Notes: generated by a model from the letters alone, not told the origin. 64,000 nt of DNA from Rhabditoides inermis (GCA_963966185.1 CAWZYM010000301.1:248001-312000), one strand, 5' to 3'. Numbered from the stretch's first letter, positions 10,785 to 21,814 are shown. A program made the numbers and translations.

Positions 10785-11646
10785 TATTTCGCCTCGCCTC
10801 ACTTCTATGATTGAATATAGAAAGACGTGAGTGCATACAGTTATATTTGTATTGTATTTGCTCAGAAAATAGAAATCGCACAGTTCCTTTATGGAGTGTG
10901 GTGAGCTGTTTTGTAGTGCATGGTGCTGTTCTCGCTCATTTGCACAATTGACTGTCTCTTTCTCTAACAGCAGACAGACTGGCAGCTGGCGCACTCTCAC
11001 CTCGCCACACTCTCTCGTCGCGGGGCAATAAAACGACGTCGATTAGAAGAATTTAATTGATAGCGGGCGTCAGAGGTCACAAAAAGATGCAAATTTTGGT
11101 AGAAGTGTAGTGGCCACCTATTTGCATGTTGTATTAAAAGGAGACCTTACACGGTTGCCTAGTTTTCTTGAACAGCCCGCGACAACTGTTTGGTGTCGCC
11201 TCGCCTCGACTAAATCACTTCGTGAAAGGAAACCAGGAGGAGTTATAAAAAGATTACGGGCAGATTTGTAGGTGAGGTAGTGTAGAGGAGTGACGTCAAA
11301 ACCGTTTCTCGAAAGCTGGAGTCTGCGATTCGCAGTACTCGTTCGTGTAAGGCCTACTCGATGCAACCGTTCAACCACCTACCCGTCTCCTCGCCTCACA
11401 CACTATTTCGCCGCTTTTGTGTCTGACTCTCTCTGATTACGCGCTATTTCGTCGGACTTTCTGGAGCTTATAGCTCCGCGGATATGAGAGATAAATGGCT
11501 GAAAATTGGAATCCTGCATCTCGGGTCCGAGACCATCGGATCGATGTCACGTTTGGCTAGATAGGAGTAGTGGGTGGCGCGGTAGAGCGATGGACGGACG
11601 GAAACCATAGGGCATTTTGCACAGCCAGGCGCAGCGGGCGCTGCGA
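10785..11646 (+). repeat. core 3 (tail type III), lacks GA entry
   Basis: It starts at TTATTTCGCCTCGCC, so the usual GGTTACATAG entry is missing. It has TATAAAAAG and a perfect TGACGTCA (11291-11298). In the tail, the palindrome TCTCGG-GT-CCGAGA differs from other copies only in the loop. The linker is a CGCAGCG-GG-CGCTGCG palindrome. Minus-strand frames at 10773-11000 and 11118-11378 are repeat frames. Confidence 0.88.
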
Positions 11647-11930
11647 CTAGCGCGCTTCGCGCGCTAGAAATTAAAGTTTTAAAAGTGGAAATTTTTTTCT
11701 ATCGATTGATATATAGATTGACTTGATATGTAGTCTGGAAGTGCTATTAGGAGCTGTGCTAGAAGTGATGTTGTCAGAGTCTTCCAGTAGATGACTTATC
11801 TTTATATATTTCCTTGTTTTTTTTTATCTATAGTATTATAAAATATTCAGGAAGTGTCACAGTCTATTAGTAGCTGGTTGACAGTTACTGCTTTTCTACA
11901 GATATTGTATTTACTATGCTCATAGAAGAC
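11647..11930 (+). repeat. unit hairpin (11647-11667) and head spacer
   Basis: Perfect hairpin; the spacer is a more diverged type (GAAATTAAAGTTTTAAAAGTGG) most like the head at 15083. Confidence 0.88.
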
Positions 11931-12640
11931 GCTCCGGCACGATGCCGCGTGCCTTCGCGGTGAAAACCTATCCGTAGCTGGTTGACAATTATTAGTTATC
12001 ATCTACTATCTACTCTCTCCTATGCTTGAGAAGGCGCTCCGGCACGCTCCGCGCGCCTCCGCGGCTAAAGCTTATCAGTAGCTGGTTAACAACTATAAGT
12101 TATCCACTGATCTACTATCTACTCTCTCCTATGATCATAGAAAGAGCTCCGGCACGCTCCGCGCGCCTCCGCGGACAAAACCTATCATTAGCTGGTTGAC
12201 AATTGTTAGTTATCACCGATCTAATATCATAAAATTTCTACTCTCTCCTATGCTCATAGAAGGCGCTCCGGCACGCTCCGCGAGCCTCCGCGGTCAAAAC
12301 CTATCAGTAGCTGGTTGACAATTATTAGTTATCACTGATCTAATATCTTTTCTCTCCTATGCTCAGAAAAGGCGCTCCGGCACGCTCCGCGCGCCTTCGC
12401 GGTCAAAACCTATCAGTAGCTGGTTGACAACTATTAGTTATCATCTACTATCTACTCTCGCCTATGATCATAGAAAGCGCTCCGGCACGCTCCGCGCGCC
12501 TCCGCGGTCAAAACCTATCAGTAGCTGGTTCACAATTATTAGTTATCACCGATCTAACGGTAAAAATCTATCAGTAGCCGGTTGACGATTTTTAGTTATC
12601 ACCGATCTAATATCATAAAATTTCTACTCTGGCCTTGATC
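11931..12640 (+). repeat. hybrid satellite C array, about 6 monomers
   Basis: Monomers of about 115 bp combine the family A GC block (CGCTCCGGCACGCTCCGCGCGCC) with the family B second half (CTATCAGTAGCTGGTTGACAATTATTAGTTATCA). The first monomer has a perfect GGCACG / CGTGCC palindrome at 11936-11953 with loop ATGCCG. This array is direct evidence that A and B are modular relatives. Confidence 0.85.
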
Positions 12641-12931
12641 ATAGAATGTCCTCCGGCACGCTCCGCGCGCCTCCGCGGTCAAAGCCGATCAGTAGATCAA
12701 TAATAATAACAAAATATTGATCACTGATACTGATATGCATTTTCTCCGACTCTCTGATCTTTCACTCTCTCGTATGCTTACAGAGGGCGCTCCGGCACGC
12801 TCCGCGCGCCTCCGCGGTCAAAGCCGATCAGCAGCTAGTTGACAATTCTTTCTTTATCAGTTATCACTGATCTAACACCATAAAATATAAGCGAGAGAGA
12901 GAGAGAGACGAAGAGAGGGATGAGAAAGGGA
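12641..12931 (+). repeat. short satellite A array and short GA tract
   Basis: Fewer than two A monomers (to about 12850), then TAGTTGACAATTCTTTCTTTATCAG and only about 20 bp of GA before the core, the shortest GA entry in the window. Confidence 0.8.
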
Positions 12932-13801
12932 GGTTGTAAAGCGTACTACATAGTAGCATTCTTTCGCCTCGCCTCACTTCCCTGATTGAATATAGAATGA
13001 GTGCATGTAGTATTGTTTTATTGTATCTGCTCAGAATATAGACTTTGCACAGTTTGTTGGAGTGTGGTGAGCTGTTTCGTAGTGCATGGTGATATTCGCG
13101 CTCATTTGCACAATTTACTGTTTCTTTCTCTGACAGCGGACAGACTGGCAGCTGGCGCACTCTCACCTCGCCACACTCTCTCGTCGCGGGGCAATAAAAC
13201 GACGTCGATTAAAGGAATCCGCGGATAGCAGACGATAGAGGTCACAAAAAGATGCAAATTTTGGTAGAAGTGTAGTGGCCACCTATATGCATGTTGTAGT
13301 AAAGGGAGATCTTACACGGTTGCCTAGTTTTCTTGAACAGCCCGCGACAAATGTTTGGTGTCGCCTCGCCTCGACTAAATCACTTCGTGAAAGGAAACCA
13401 GGAGGAATTATAAAAAGATTACGGGCAGATTTGTAGGTAAGGGAGTGTAGAGGAGTGACGTCGAAACCGTTTCTCGAATGCTGAAGTCTGCGATTCGCAG
13501 TACTCGTTCTTGTAAGGTCTACTCGCCGCAGCCGATTCGTCAGTGACCTGTCTCTTCATCTGACACACTATCTCGCCTCTTTTCTGTCTGACGCTCTCTG
13601 ATTACGCGCTATTTCGTCGGACTTTCTTGAGCTTATAGCTCCGGGGATTTGAGAGATAAAAGGGTGGAGGTTTAAACTGAGCATCTACAGATCGAGAGCT
13701 TTCCGGCAATATCAAATTTAGCGAAATCCATAGAGCCGTGGCGCAGGGAAAACCATGTACGGATGTACACCATAGGACATTTAGACAGACCGGCGCAGCG
13801 G
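12932..13801 (+). repeat. core 4 (tail type I), hairpin lost
   Basis: The entry is altered (GGTTGTAAAGCGTACTACATAG). The tail matches core 1 from GGTGGAGGTTTAAA to CATTTAGACAGA. At 13795-13802 GGCGCAGCGG abuts GCGCGCCTCCGCGG of a B monomer with no hairpin, a rearrangement junction in GC-rich sequence. Confidence 0.85.
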
Positions 13802-15092
13802 GCGCGCCTCCGCGGTCAAATTCTATCAGTAGCTGGTTGACAATGATTAGTTATCACGGATCTAATAGTATAAAATCTCTACTCTCGCCTTTGATCACAG
13901 ACAGCCGCTCCGCGCGCCTCAGCGGTCAAACTCTATCAGTAGCTGGTTGACAATGATTAGTTATCACGGATCTAATAGTATAAAATCTCTACTCTCGCCT
14001 TTGATCACAGACAGCCGCTCCGCGCGCCTCAGCGGTCAAATTCTATCAGTAACTGGTTGACAATTATTAGTTATCACGGATCTAATATCATAAAATATCT
14101 ACTCTCGCCTTTGATCACAGACAGACGCTCCGCGCGCCTCAGCGGTCAAACTCTATCAGTAGCTGGTTGACAATGATTAGTTATCACGGATCTAATATTA
14201 TAAAATCTCTACTCTCGCCTTATTTCGCCTCGCCTCACTTCTATGATTGAATATAGAAAGACGTGAGTGCATACAGTTATATTTGTATTGTATTTGCTCA
14301 GAAAATAGAAATCGCACAGTTCCTTTATGGAGTGTGGTGAGCTGTTTTGTAGTGCATGGTGCTGTTCTCGCTCATTTGCACAATTGACTGTCTCTTTCTC
14401 TAACAGCAGACAGACTGGCAGCTGGCGCACTCTCACCTCGCCACACTCTCTCGTCGCGGGGCAATAAAACGACGTCGATTAGAAGAATTTAATTGATAGC
14501 GGGCGTCAGAGGTCACAAAAAGATGCAAATTTTGGTAGAAGTGTAGTGGCCACCTATTTGCATGTTGTATTAAAAGGAGACCTTACACGGTTGCCTAGTT
14601 TTCTTGAACAGCCCGCGACAACTGTTTGGTGTCGCCTCGCCTCGACTAAATCACTTCGTGAAAGGAAACCAGGAGGAGTTATAAAAAGATTACGGGCAGA
14701 TTTGTAGGTGAGGTAGTGTAGAGGAGTGACGTCAAAACCGTTTCTCGAAAGCTGGAGTCTGCGATTCGCAGTACTCGTTCGTGTAAGGCCTACTCGATGC
14801 AACCGTTCAACCACCTACCCGTCTCCTCGCCTCACACACTATTTCGCCGCTTTTGTGTCTGACTCTCTCTGATTACGCGCTATTTCGTCGGACTTTCTGG
14901 AGCTTATAGCTCCGCGGATATGAGAGATAAATGGCTGAAAATTGGAATCCTGCATCTCGGGTCCGAGACCATCGGATCGATGTCACGTTTGGCTAGATAG
15001 GAGTAGTGGGTGGCGCGGTAGAGCGATGGACGGACGGAAACCATAGGGCATTTTGCACAGCCAGGCGCAGCGGGCGCTGCGACTAGCGCGCT
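13802..15092 (+). repeat. segmental duplicate of 10366-11656
   Basis: Offset 3436 bp. I found no difference in the parts compared until the hairpin loop (TTC at 11656 against TAC here). It contains a 4-monomer B array (13802-14220), core 5 (14221-15082) with TGACGTCA at 14727-14734, and half the hairpin. Left junction in a B monomer GC block; right junction inside the unit hairpin. Confidence 0.92.
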
Positions 15093-15360
15093 ACGCGCGC
15101 TAGAAATAAAAGTTTGAGAAGAGGAGAAATTTATCTATCGATTGATATATAGATTGATTTGATATGTGGTCTGGAAGTGCTATTAGGAGCTGTGCTAGAA
15201 GTGCTGTTGACAGAGTCTTCCAGTAGATGACTGATCTTTATTTATTTCCTTATTTTTAATCTACAGTATTATCAAGCATTTAGGAAGTGTCACAGTCTAT
15301 CAGTAGCTATTTGACAGTTACTGCTTTTCTACAGATATTATATTTACTATGCTCATAGAA
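15083..15360 (+). repeat. unit hairpin with TAC loop (15083-15103) and head spacer
   Basis: The only unit hairpin whose loop is TAC; the 9-bp stem is intact. The spacer is related to the head at 11647 but clearly diverged, so the near-identity of the upstream duplicate stops here. Confidence 0.9.
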
Positions 15361-16365
15361 GGCGCTCCGGCACGAAGATGCGTGCCTCCGCGATCAAAGC
15401 CTATCAGTAGATCAATAATAATAATATGTTGATCACTGTTACTGATATGCATTATCTTCTTTTCTCTGATCTTCTACTCTCTCGTATGCAGAAAGAGGGC
15501 GCTCCAGCACGCCTCCGCGGTCAAAATATATCAGTAGATCAGTAATAGTAAGAATGCATTGATCACTGCTACTGATATGAATTTTCTCCGACTCTCTGAT
15601 CTTTCACTCACTCGTATGCACATAGAAAGCGCTCCGGCACGCTCCGCGCGCCTCCGCGGTCAAAGTCGATCAGTAGATCAGTAAAAATAAGTATATTTTG
15701 ATCACTGCTACTGATATGCATTTTCTCCTACTTACTCTCTGATATTTCACTCTCTCGTATGCACATAGAAAGCGCTTCGGCACGCTTCGCGCGCCTCCGC
15801 GGTCAAAGCCGATCAGTAGATCAGTAATAATAAGAATATATTGATCACTGCTACTGATATGCATTTTCTCCGACTCTCTGATCGTTCACTGTCTCGTATG
15901 CACATAGAAAGCGCTCCGGCACGCTTCGCGCGCCTACGCGGTCAAAGTATATCAGTAGATCAGTAAAAATAAGATTATATTGATCACTGCTACTAATATG
16001 CATTTTCTCCGACTCTCTAATCGTTCACTTTCTCGTATGCACATAGAAAGCGCTCCGGCACGCTTCGCGCGCCTTCGCGGTCAACGTATATCAGTAGATC
16101 AGTAAAAAAAAAGAATATATTGATCACTGCTACTGATATGAATTTTCTTCGACTCTCTGATCGTTCACTTTCTCGTATGCACATAGAAAGCGCTCCGGCA
16201 CGCTTCGCGCGCCTTCGCGGTCAACGTATATCAGTAGATCAGTAAAAAAAAGAATATATTGATCACTGCTACTGATATGAATTTTCTTCGACTCTCTGAT
16301 CGTTTACTCTCTCGTATGCACATAGAAGGCGCTCCGGCACACTCCGCGGTAAAAGCCTATCAGTA
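15361..16365 (+). repeat. satellite A array, about 7 monomers
   Basis: The first monomer has a GGCACG / CGTGCC palindrome with loop AAGATG (15369-15386). Two late monomers (about 16035-16310) are near copies sharing GGTCAACGTATATCAG. Frame 15670-15864 on the minus strand is satellite read-through. Confidence 0.9.
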
Positions 16366-16629
16366 GCTGGTTGACAATTATTATTTGTTATAGATCCAAG
16401 TATAATTTATAGTTATCACTGGTCTAATATTATAAAATAAAAGAGAGATAGAGAGATAGAGAGAGAGAGGAAGAGAGGGAGAGAGGGAGAGACGGAGAGA
16501 GGGAGAGAGAGAGAAGAAAGAGAGAGGGGAGAGAGGGAGAGACGGAGAGAGGGAGAGAGAGAGAAGAAAGAGAGAGGGGAGAGAGACGAAAAAGAGAGGG
16601 ATAAGAAAAGAAGAGGGATGAGAAAAGGA
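16366..16629 (+). repeat. array end and (GA)n tract
   Basis: Terminal half-monomer with TATAGATCCAAGTATAATTTATAG, then GA repeats that contain an internal tandem block (GAGGGAGAGAGAGAGAAGAAAG repeated about 70 bp apart). Confidence 0.88.
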
Positions 16630-17483
16630 GGTTACTTAGTATTTCGCCTCGCCTCACTTCCCTGATTGAATATAGAATGACGTGAGTGCATATAGTAATG
16701 TTTTATTGTATGTGCTCAGAAAATAGAAATCGCACAGTTTGATGGAGTGTGGTGAGCTGTTTCGTAGTGCGTGGTGATGTTCTCGCTCATTTGCACAATT
16801 GACTGTCTTTTTCTCTAACAGCAGACAGACTGGCAGCTGGCGCACTCTCACCTCGCCACACTCTCTCGTCGCGGGGCAATAAAGTGGCGTCGATTAGAGG
16901 AATTTAATTGATAGCGGGTGTCAGAGGTCACAAAAAGATGCAAATTTTGGTAGAAGTGTAGTGGCCACCTATTTGCATGTTGTAGTAAAGGGAGACCTTA
17001 CACGGTTGCCTAGTTTTCTTGAACAGCCCGCGACAACTGTTTGGTGTCGCCTCGCCTCGACTAAATCACTTCGTGAAAGGAAACCAGGAGGAGTTATAAA
17101 AAGATTACGGGCAGATTTGTAGGTGAGGGAGTGTAGAGGAGTGACGTCGAAACCGTTTTTCGATAGCTGAAGTCTGCGATCCGCAGTGCTCGTTCTTGTA
17201 AGGTCTACTCGCCGCAGCCGATTCGCCAGTGACCCGTCTCCTCGCCTCACACACTATTTCGCCTGTTTTCTGTCTGACTCTCTCTGATTACGCGCTATTT
17301 CGTCGGACTTTCTGGAGCTTATAGCTCCGCGGATATGATAGATAAAGATCTGAAAATTGGAATCCTGCATCTCGGGACCGAGACCATCGGATCGATGTCA
17401 CGTTTGGCTAGATAGGAGTAGTGGGTGGCGCGGTAGAGCGATGTATGGACAGACACCATAGGGCATTTTACACATACTAGCGA
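16630..17483 (+). repeat. core 6 (tail type III), reference copy
   Basis: Short palindromes seen here and kept in most cores: TCAC-TTC-GTGA (17066-17076), CTGCG-ATC-CGCAG (17174-17186), GGAGCT-TAT-AGCTCC (17314-17328), TCTCGG-GA-CCGAGA (17370-17383), CATCG-GAT-CGATG (17385-17397). TATAAAAAG is at 17095-17103. An acceptor-like pyrimidine run ends in AACAG at 16821 and a donor-like GTAAG is at 17198. A minus-strand 93-codon frame spans 16969-17250. Function unknown; possibly structured RNA or DNA. Confidence 0.88.
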
Positions 17484-17880
17484 CTAGCGCGCTTCGCGCG
17501 CTAGAAATATAGGTATGAAACAGAGGAGAAAATTATCTATCGAGTGATATGTAGATTGACTTGATATGTGCTCTGGAAGTGCTATTAGGGGCTGTGCTAG
17601 TGTTGTTGTCAGAGCCTTCTCAAAATGAGTGATCTTTATTGTATTTCCTTGAATTTGAATTACAGTATCATCAAATGTTCGAACAGTGTCACAGTCTATC
17701 AGTAGCTGGTTGATAATTTTTGCTTTTCGACTGATATTATCTCACCTATGCTCATAGAAGGCGCTCAGAGATGCAGCCGAAGACTATCGCTATATGAGTG
17801 ATAAATATGTTATAACTAAACTACACTTTCCGTTTCTTTCTCTCTCTCTCTCTCTCTCTCTCCTTTGCTCTAGAAGGCGC
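17484..17880 (+). repeat. unit hairpin (17484-17504), spacer and CT-tract head
   Basis: The alternative head type: after the spacer comes GAGATGCAGCCGAAGACTAT, a TAACTAAACTACACTTTCC block and a (CT)n tract (about 17837-17865) ending TTTGCTCTAGAAGG. Confidence 0.85.
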
Positions 17881-18155
17881 TCCGGCACGCTTCGCGCGCC
17901 TCCGCGGTCAACGTATATCAGTAGATCAGTAAAAATAAGAATATATTGATCACTGCTACTGATATGAATTTTCTTCGACTCTCTGATCGTTCACTTTCTC
18001 GTATGCACATAGAAAGCGCTCCGGCACGCTTCGCGCGCTTCCGCGGTCAAATCCTATCAGTAGCTGGTTGAGAGGTATCATTTATTATAGATCCGAGTAG
18101 ATTTTATAGTTATCACTGATCTTATATCATCAAATAAAAGAGAGAGAGAGAGACG

Positions 18156-18189
<34 letters not shown>
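17870..18189 (+). repeat. 1.5 satellite A monomers and GA tract
   Basis: A remnant array: one and a half A monomers, a GGTTGAGAGGTATCATTTATTATAG terminal half-monomer, then GA repeats with GACGAAAAA. The expected core is missing; the GA tract runs into another head spacer. Confidence 0.8.
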
Positions 18190-18530
18190 CGAAAAAGAGA
18201 GGGAGAAAACTATCTATCGATTGATATATAGATTGACGTGGTCTGGTAGTGCTATTAGGAGCTGTGCTAAAAGTGTTGTTGTCAGAGCTTTCCAAAAATG
18301 AGAGATCTTTGTTGTATTTCTTTAATTTTAAATTACAGTATTATCAAATGTTTGAACAGTGTCAATGTCTAACAGTAGCTGGTTGATAATTTTTGATTCT
18401 CGACTGATATTATCTCACCTATGCTCATAGAAGGCGCTCCGAGATGCAGTTGAAGACTATCGGTATATGAGTGATAAATATGTCATAACTAAACTACACT
18501 TTCCGTTTCTCCTCTTCCTTCTCTCTCTCT

Positions 18531-18574
<44 letters not shown>

Positions 18575-18637
18575 GTCTCTCTGTCTCTCTGTCTCTCTCT
18601 GTCTCTTTCTCTCTCTCTTTGCTCTAGAAGGCGCTCC
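18190..18637 (+). repeat. second CT-tract head without hairpin
   Basis: The spacer starts at AACTATCTATCGATTGATATA with no hairpin before it. The CT tract (about 18515-18620) includes a run of ten C and a CTCTCTGT sub-repeat. The frames on both strands at 18457-18706 are translations of this tract. Confidence 0.82.
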
Positions 18638-19365
18638 GGCACGCTACCGCGTGCCTCCGCGGTCAAAGCCTATCAGTGGATAAAAAAAAGATATATTGAT
18701 CACTGATACTGTTTTGCATTTTCTCCGACTCTCTGATATTTCACTCTCGTATGCACATAGAAGGCGCTCCGGCACGCTCCGCGCGCCTCCGCGTTAAAAC
18801 TCTATCAGTAGATCAGTAATTACTCTCGCCTTTGATCACAGACAGCCGCTCCGCGCGCCTCAGCGGTCAAATTCTATCAGTAGTTGGTTGACAATGATTA
18901 GTTATCACGGATCTAATATTATAAAATATCTACTCTCGCGCTCTCGCCTTTGATCACAGACAGCCGCTCCGCGCGCCTCAGCGGTCAAATTCTATCAGTA
19001 GCTGGTTGAAAATGATAAGTTATCACGGATCTAATATTATAAAATCTCTATTCCCGCCTTTGATCACAGACAGCCGCTCCGCGCGCCTCAGCGGTCAAAT
19101 TCTATCAGTAGCTGGTTGACAATGATTAGTTATCACGGATCTAATATTATAAAATATCTACTCTCGCCTCTGATCACAAACAGCCGCTCCGCGCGCCTCA
19201 GCGGTCAAATTCTATCAGTATCTGGTTGACAATGATTAGTTATCACGGATCTAATATTATAAAATATCTACTCCCGCCTTTGATCACAGACAGCCGCTCC
19301 GCGCGCCTCAGCGGTCAAACTCTATCAGTAGCTGGTTGACAATGATTAGTTATCACGGAACTAAT
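18638..19365 (+). repeat. one A monomer then satellite B array, about 5 monomers
   Basis: The perfect palindrome GGCACGC-TACC-GCGTGCC (18638-18655) opens the array. One A monomer follows, then 110-bp B monomers from about 18825. The B array breaks off at ACGGAACTAATAATTGACTTG, inside a B monomer fused to a head spacer. Confidence 0.88.
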
Positions 19366-19578
19366 AATTGACTTGAAATGTGCTCTGGATGTGCTATTAG
19401 GAAATGTTCTAGAAGTGCTGTCGTCAGTCTTTCAGTAGATGACTGATCTTTATTCATTTCCTTTTTTTTCTATTTTTCAGTAGTTTCAAATAATTAGAAA
19501 GTGTCACAGTTTATCAGTATCTGGTTGATAGTATCTGGTTGACTGCTTTTCTACAGATGTATTTACTACGCTCATAGA
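19366..19578 (+). repeat. truncated unit head without hairpin or core
   Basis: It begins at ATTGACTTGAAATGTGCTCTGG, so the hairpin and first 50 bp of spacer are gone and no core precedes it. This marks a deletion or non-allelic junction. Confidence 0.8.
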
Positions 19579-21695
19579 AGGCGCTCCGGCACGCTCCGCT
19601 GTCAGAGCCTATCAGTAGATCAGTAATAAAATAACAATATAATGATCACTGATACTGATATGCATTTTCTCCTACTCTCTGATATTTTACTCTCTCGTAT
19701 GCACATGGAGGGCGCTCCGGCACGCTCCGCGCGCCTCCGCGGTCCAAGTCGATCAGTAGATCAGTAATAATACGAATATATTGAGCACTGCTACTGATAT
19801 GCATTTTCTCCGACTCTCTGATCTTTCATTTTCTCGTATGCACATAGAAAGCGCTCCGGCACGCTTCGCGCGCCTCCGCGGTCAAAGCCGATCAGTAGAT
19901 CAGTAATTATAATAATACATTGATCACTGATACTGATATGCCTTTTCTCCTACTCTCTGATCTTTCACACTCTCGTATGCACATAGATGTCGCTCCGGCA
20001 CGCTTCGCGCGCCTCCGCGGTCAAAGCCGATCAGTAGATCAGTAGTTATAATAAAACAATGATCACTGATACTGATATGCATTTTCTCTGACTCTCTGAT
20101 TTTTTACTCTTTCGTATGCACATAGAGGGCGCTCCGGCACGCTTCGCGCGCCTCCGCGGTCAAAGCCGATCAGTATATCAGTAATTATAATAAAACATTG
20201 GTCACTGATACTGATATGCATTTTCTCCGACTCTCTGATTTTTTACTCTCTCGTATGCACATAGAAGGCGCTCCGGCACGCTTCGCGCGCATCCGCGGTC
20301 AAAGCCGATCAGTAGATCAGTAATTATAATAAAACATTGATCACTGATACTGATATGCATTTTCTCCGACTCTCTGATTTTTTACTCTCTCGTATGCACA
20401 TAGAAGGCGCTCCGGCACGCTTCGCGCGCCTCCGCGGTCAAAGCCGATCAGTAGATCAGTAATTATAATAAAACATTGATCACTGATACTGATATGCATT
20501 TTCTCCGACTCTCTGATTTTTTACTCTTTCGTATGCACATAAAAGGCGCTCCGGCACGCTTCGCGCACCTCCGCGGTCAAAGCCGATCAGTAGATCAGTA
20601 ATTATAATAATACATTGATCACTGATACTGATATGCATTTTTTCCGACTCTCTGATCTTTTACTCTTGCGTATGCACATAAAGGGCGCTCCGGCACGCTT
20701 CGCGCGCCTCCGCGGTCAAAGCCGATCAGTAGATCAGTAATTATAATAAAACATTGATCACTGATACTGATATGCATTTTCTCCGACTCTCTGATTTTTT
20801 ACTCTTTCGTATGCACATAAAAGGCGCTCCGGCACGCTTCGCGCACCTCCGCGGTCAAAGCCGATCAGTAGATCAGTAATTATAATAATACATTGATCAC
20901 TGATACTGATATGCATTTTTTCCGACTCTCTGATCTTTTACTCTTTCGTACGCACATAGAAGGCGCTCCGGCACGCTTCGCGCGCCTCCGCGGTCAAAGC
21001 CGATCAGTAGATCAGTAATTATAATAAAACAATGATCACTGATACTGATATGCATTTTCTCTGACTCTCTGATTTTTTAATCTTGCGTATGCACATAAAG
21101 GGCGCTCCGGCACGCTTCGCGCGCCTCCGCGGTCAAAGCCGATCAGTAGATCAGTAATTATAATAAAACATTGATCACTGATACTGATATGCATTTTTTC
21201 CGACTCTCTGATTTTTTACTTTTTCGTATGCACATAGAGGGCGCTCCGGCACGCTTCGCGCGCCTCCGCGGTCAAAGCCGATCAGTAGAACAGTAATCAT
21301 AATAATACATTGATCACTGATACTGATATGCATTTTATCCGACTCTCTGATTTTTTTACTCTTTCGTATGCACATAGAAGGCGCTCCGGCACGCTTCGCG
21401 CGCCTCCGCGGTCTAAGCCGATCAGTAAATCAGTAATTATAATAATATACTGATCACTGATACTGATATGCCTTCTCTCCTACTCTCTGATCTTTTACTA
21501 TCTCGTACGCACATAGAAAGCGCTCCGGCACGCTTCGCGCGCCTCCGCGGTCAAAGCCGATCAGTAGATCAGTAATTATAATAATATATTGATCACTGAT
21601 ACTGATATGCATTCTCTCCTACTCTCTGATCTTTCACTCTCTCGTATGTACATAGAAGGCGCTCCGGCACACTCCGCGGTAAAAGCCTTTCAGTA
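19579..21695 (+). repeat. satellite A array, about 15 monomers with dimer repeats
   Basis: Monomers are about 139 bp. Markers such as CATAAAAGGCGCTCC with GCGCACCTCC recur at 20538 and 20816, offset 278, a dimer higher-order repeat. The minus-strand frame 21175-21375 is satellite read-through. Confidence 0.92.
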
Positions 21696-21769
21696 GCTGG
21701 TTGACAATTACTATTTATTATAGATACAAGTATAATTTATAGTTATCACTGGTCTAATATTATAAAATA

Positions 21770-21814
<45 letters not shown>

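Noticed and set aside
13200..13210. AATAAA in GCGGGGCAATAAAAC as a gene polyadenylation signal
   Set aside because: No coding sequence upstream on that strand, and several cores have lost it (CAATAGAG, CAAAAAAG).
17484..17504. Helitron 3' end (hairpin followed by CTAG)
   Set aside because: In Helitrons the hairpin lies several bases before a terminal CTRR that is followed by T. Here CTAG is part of the stem and is followed by A; no TC start or Rep/helicase is seen.
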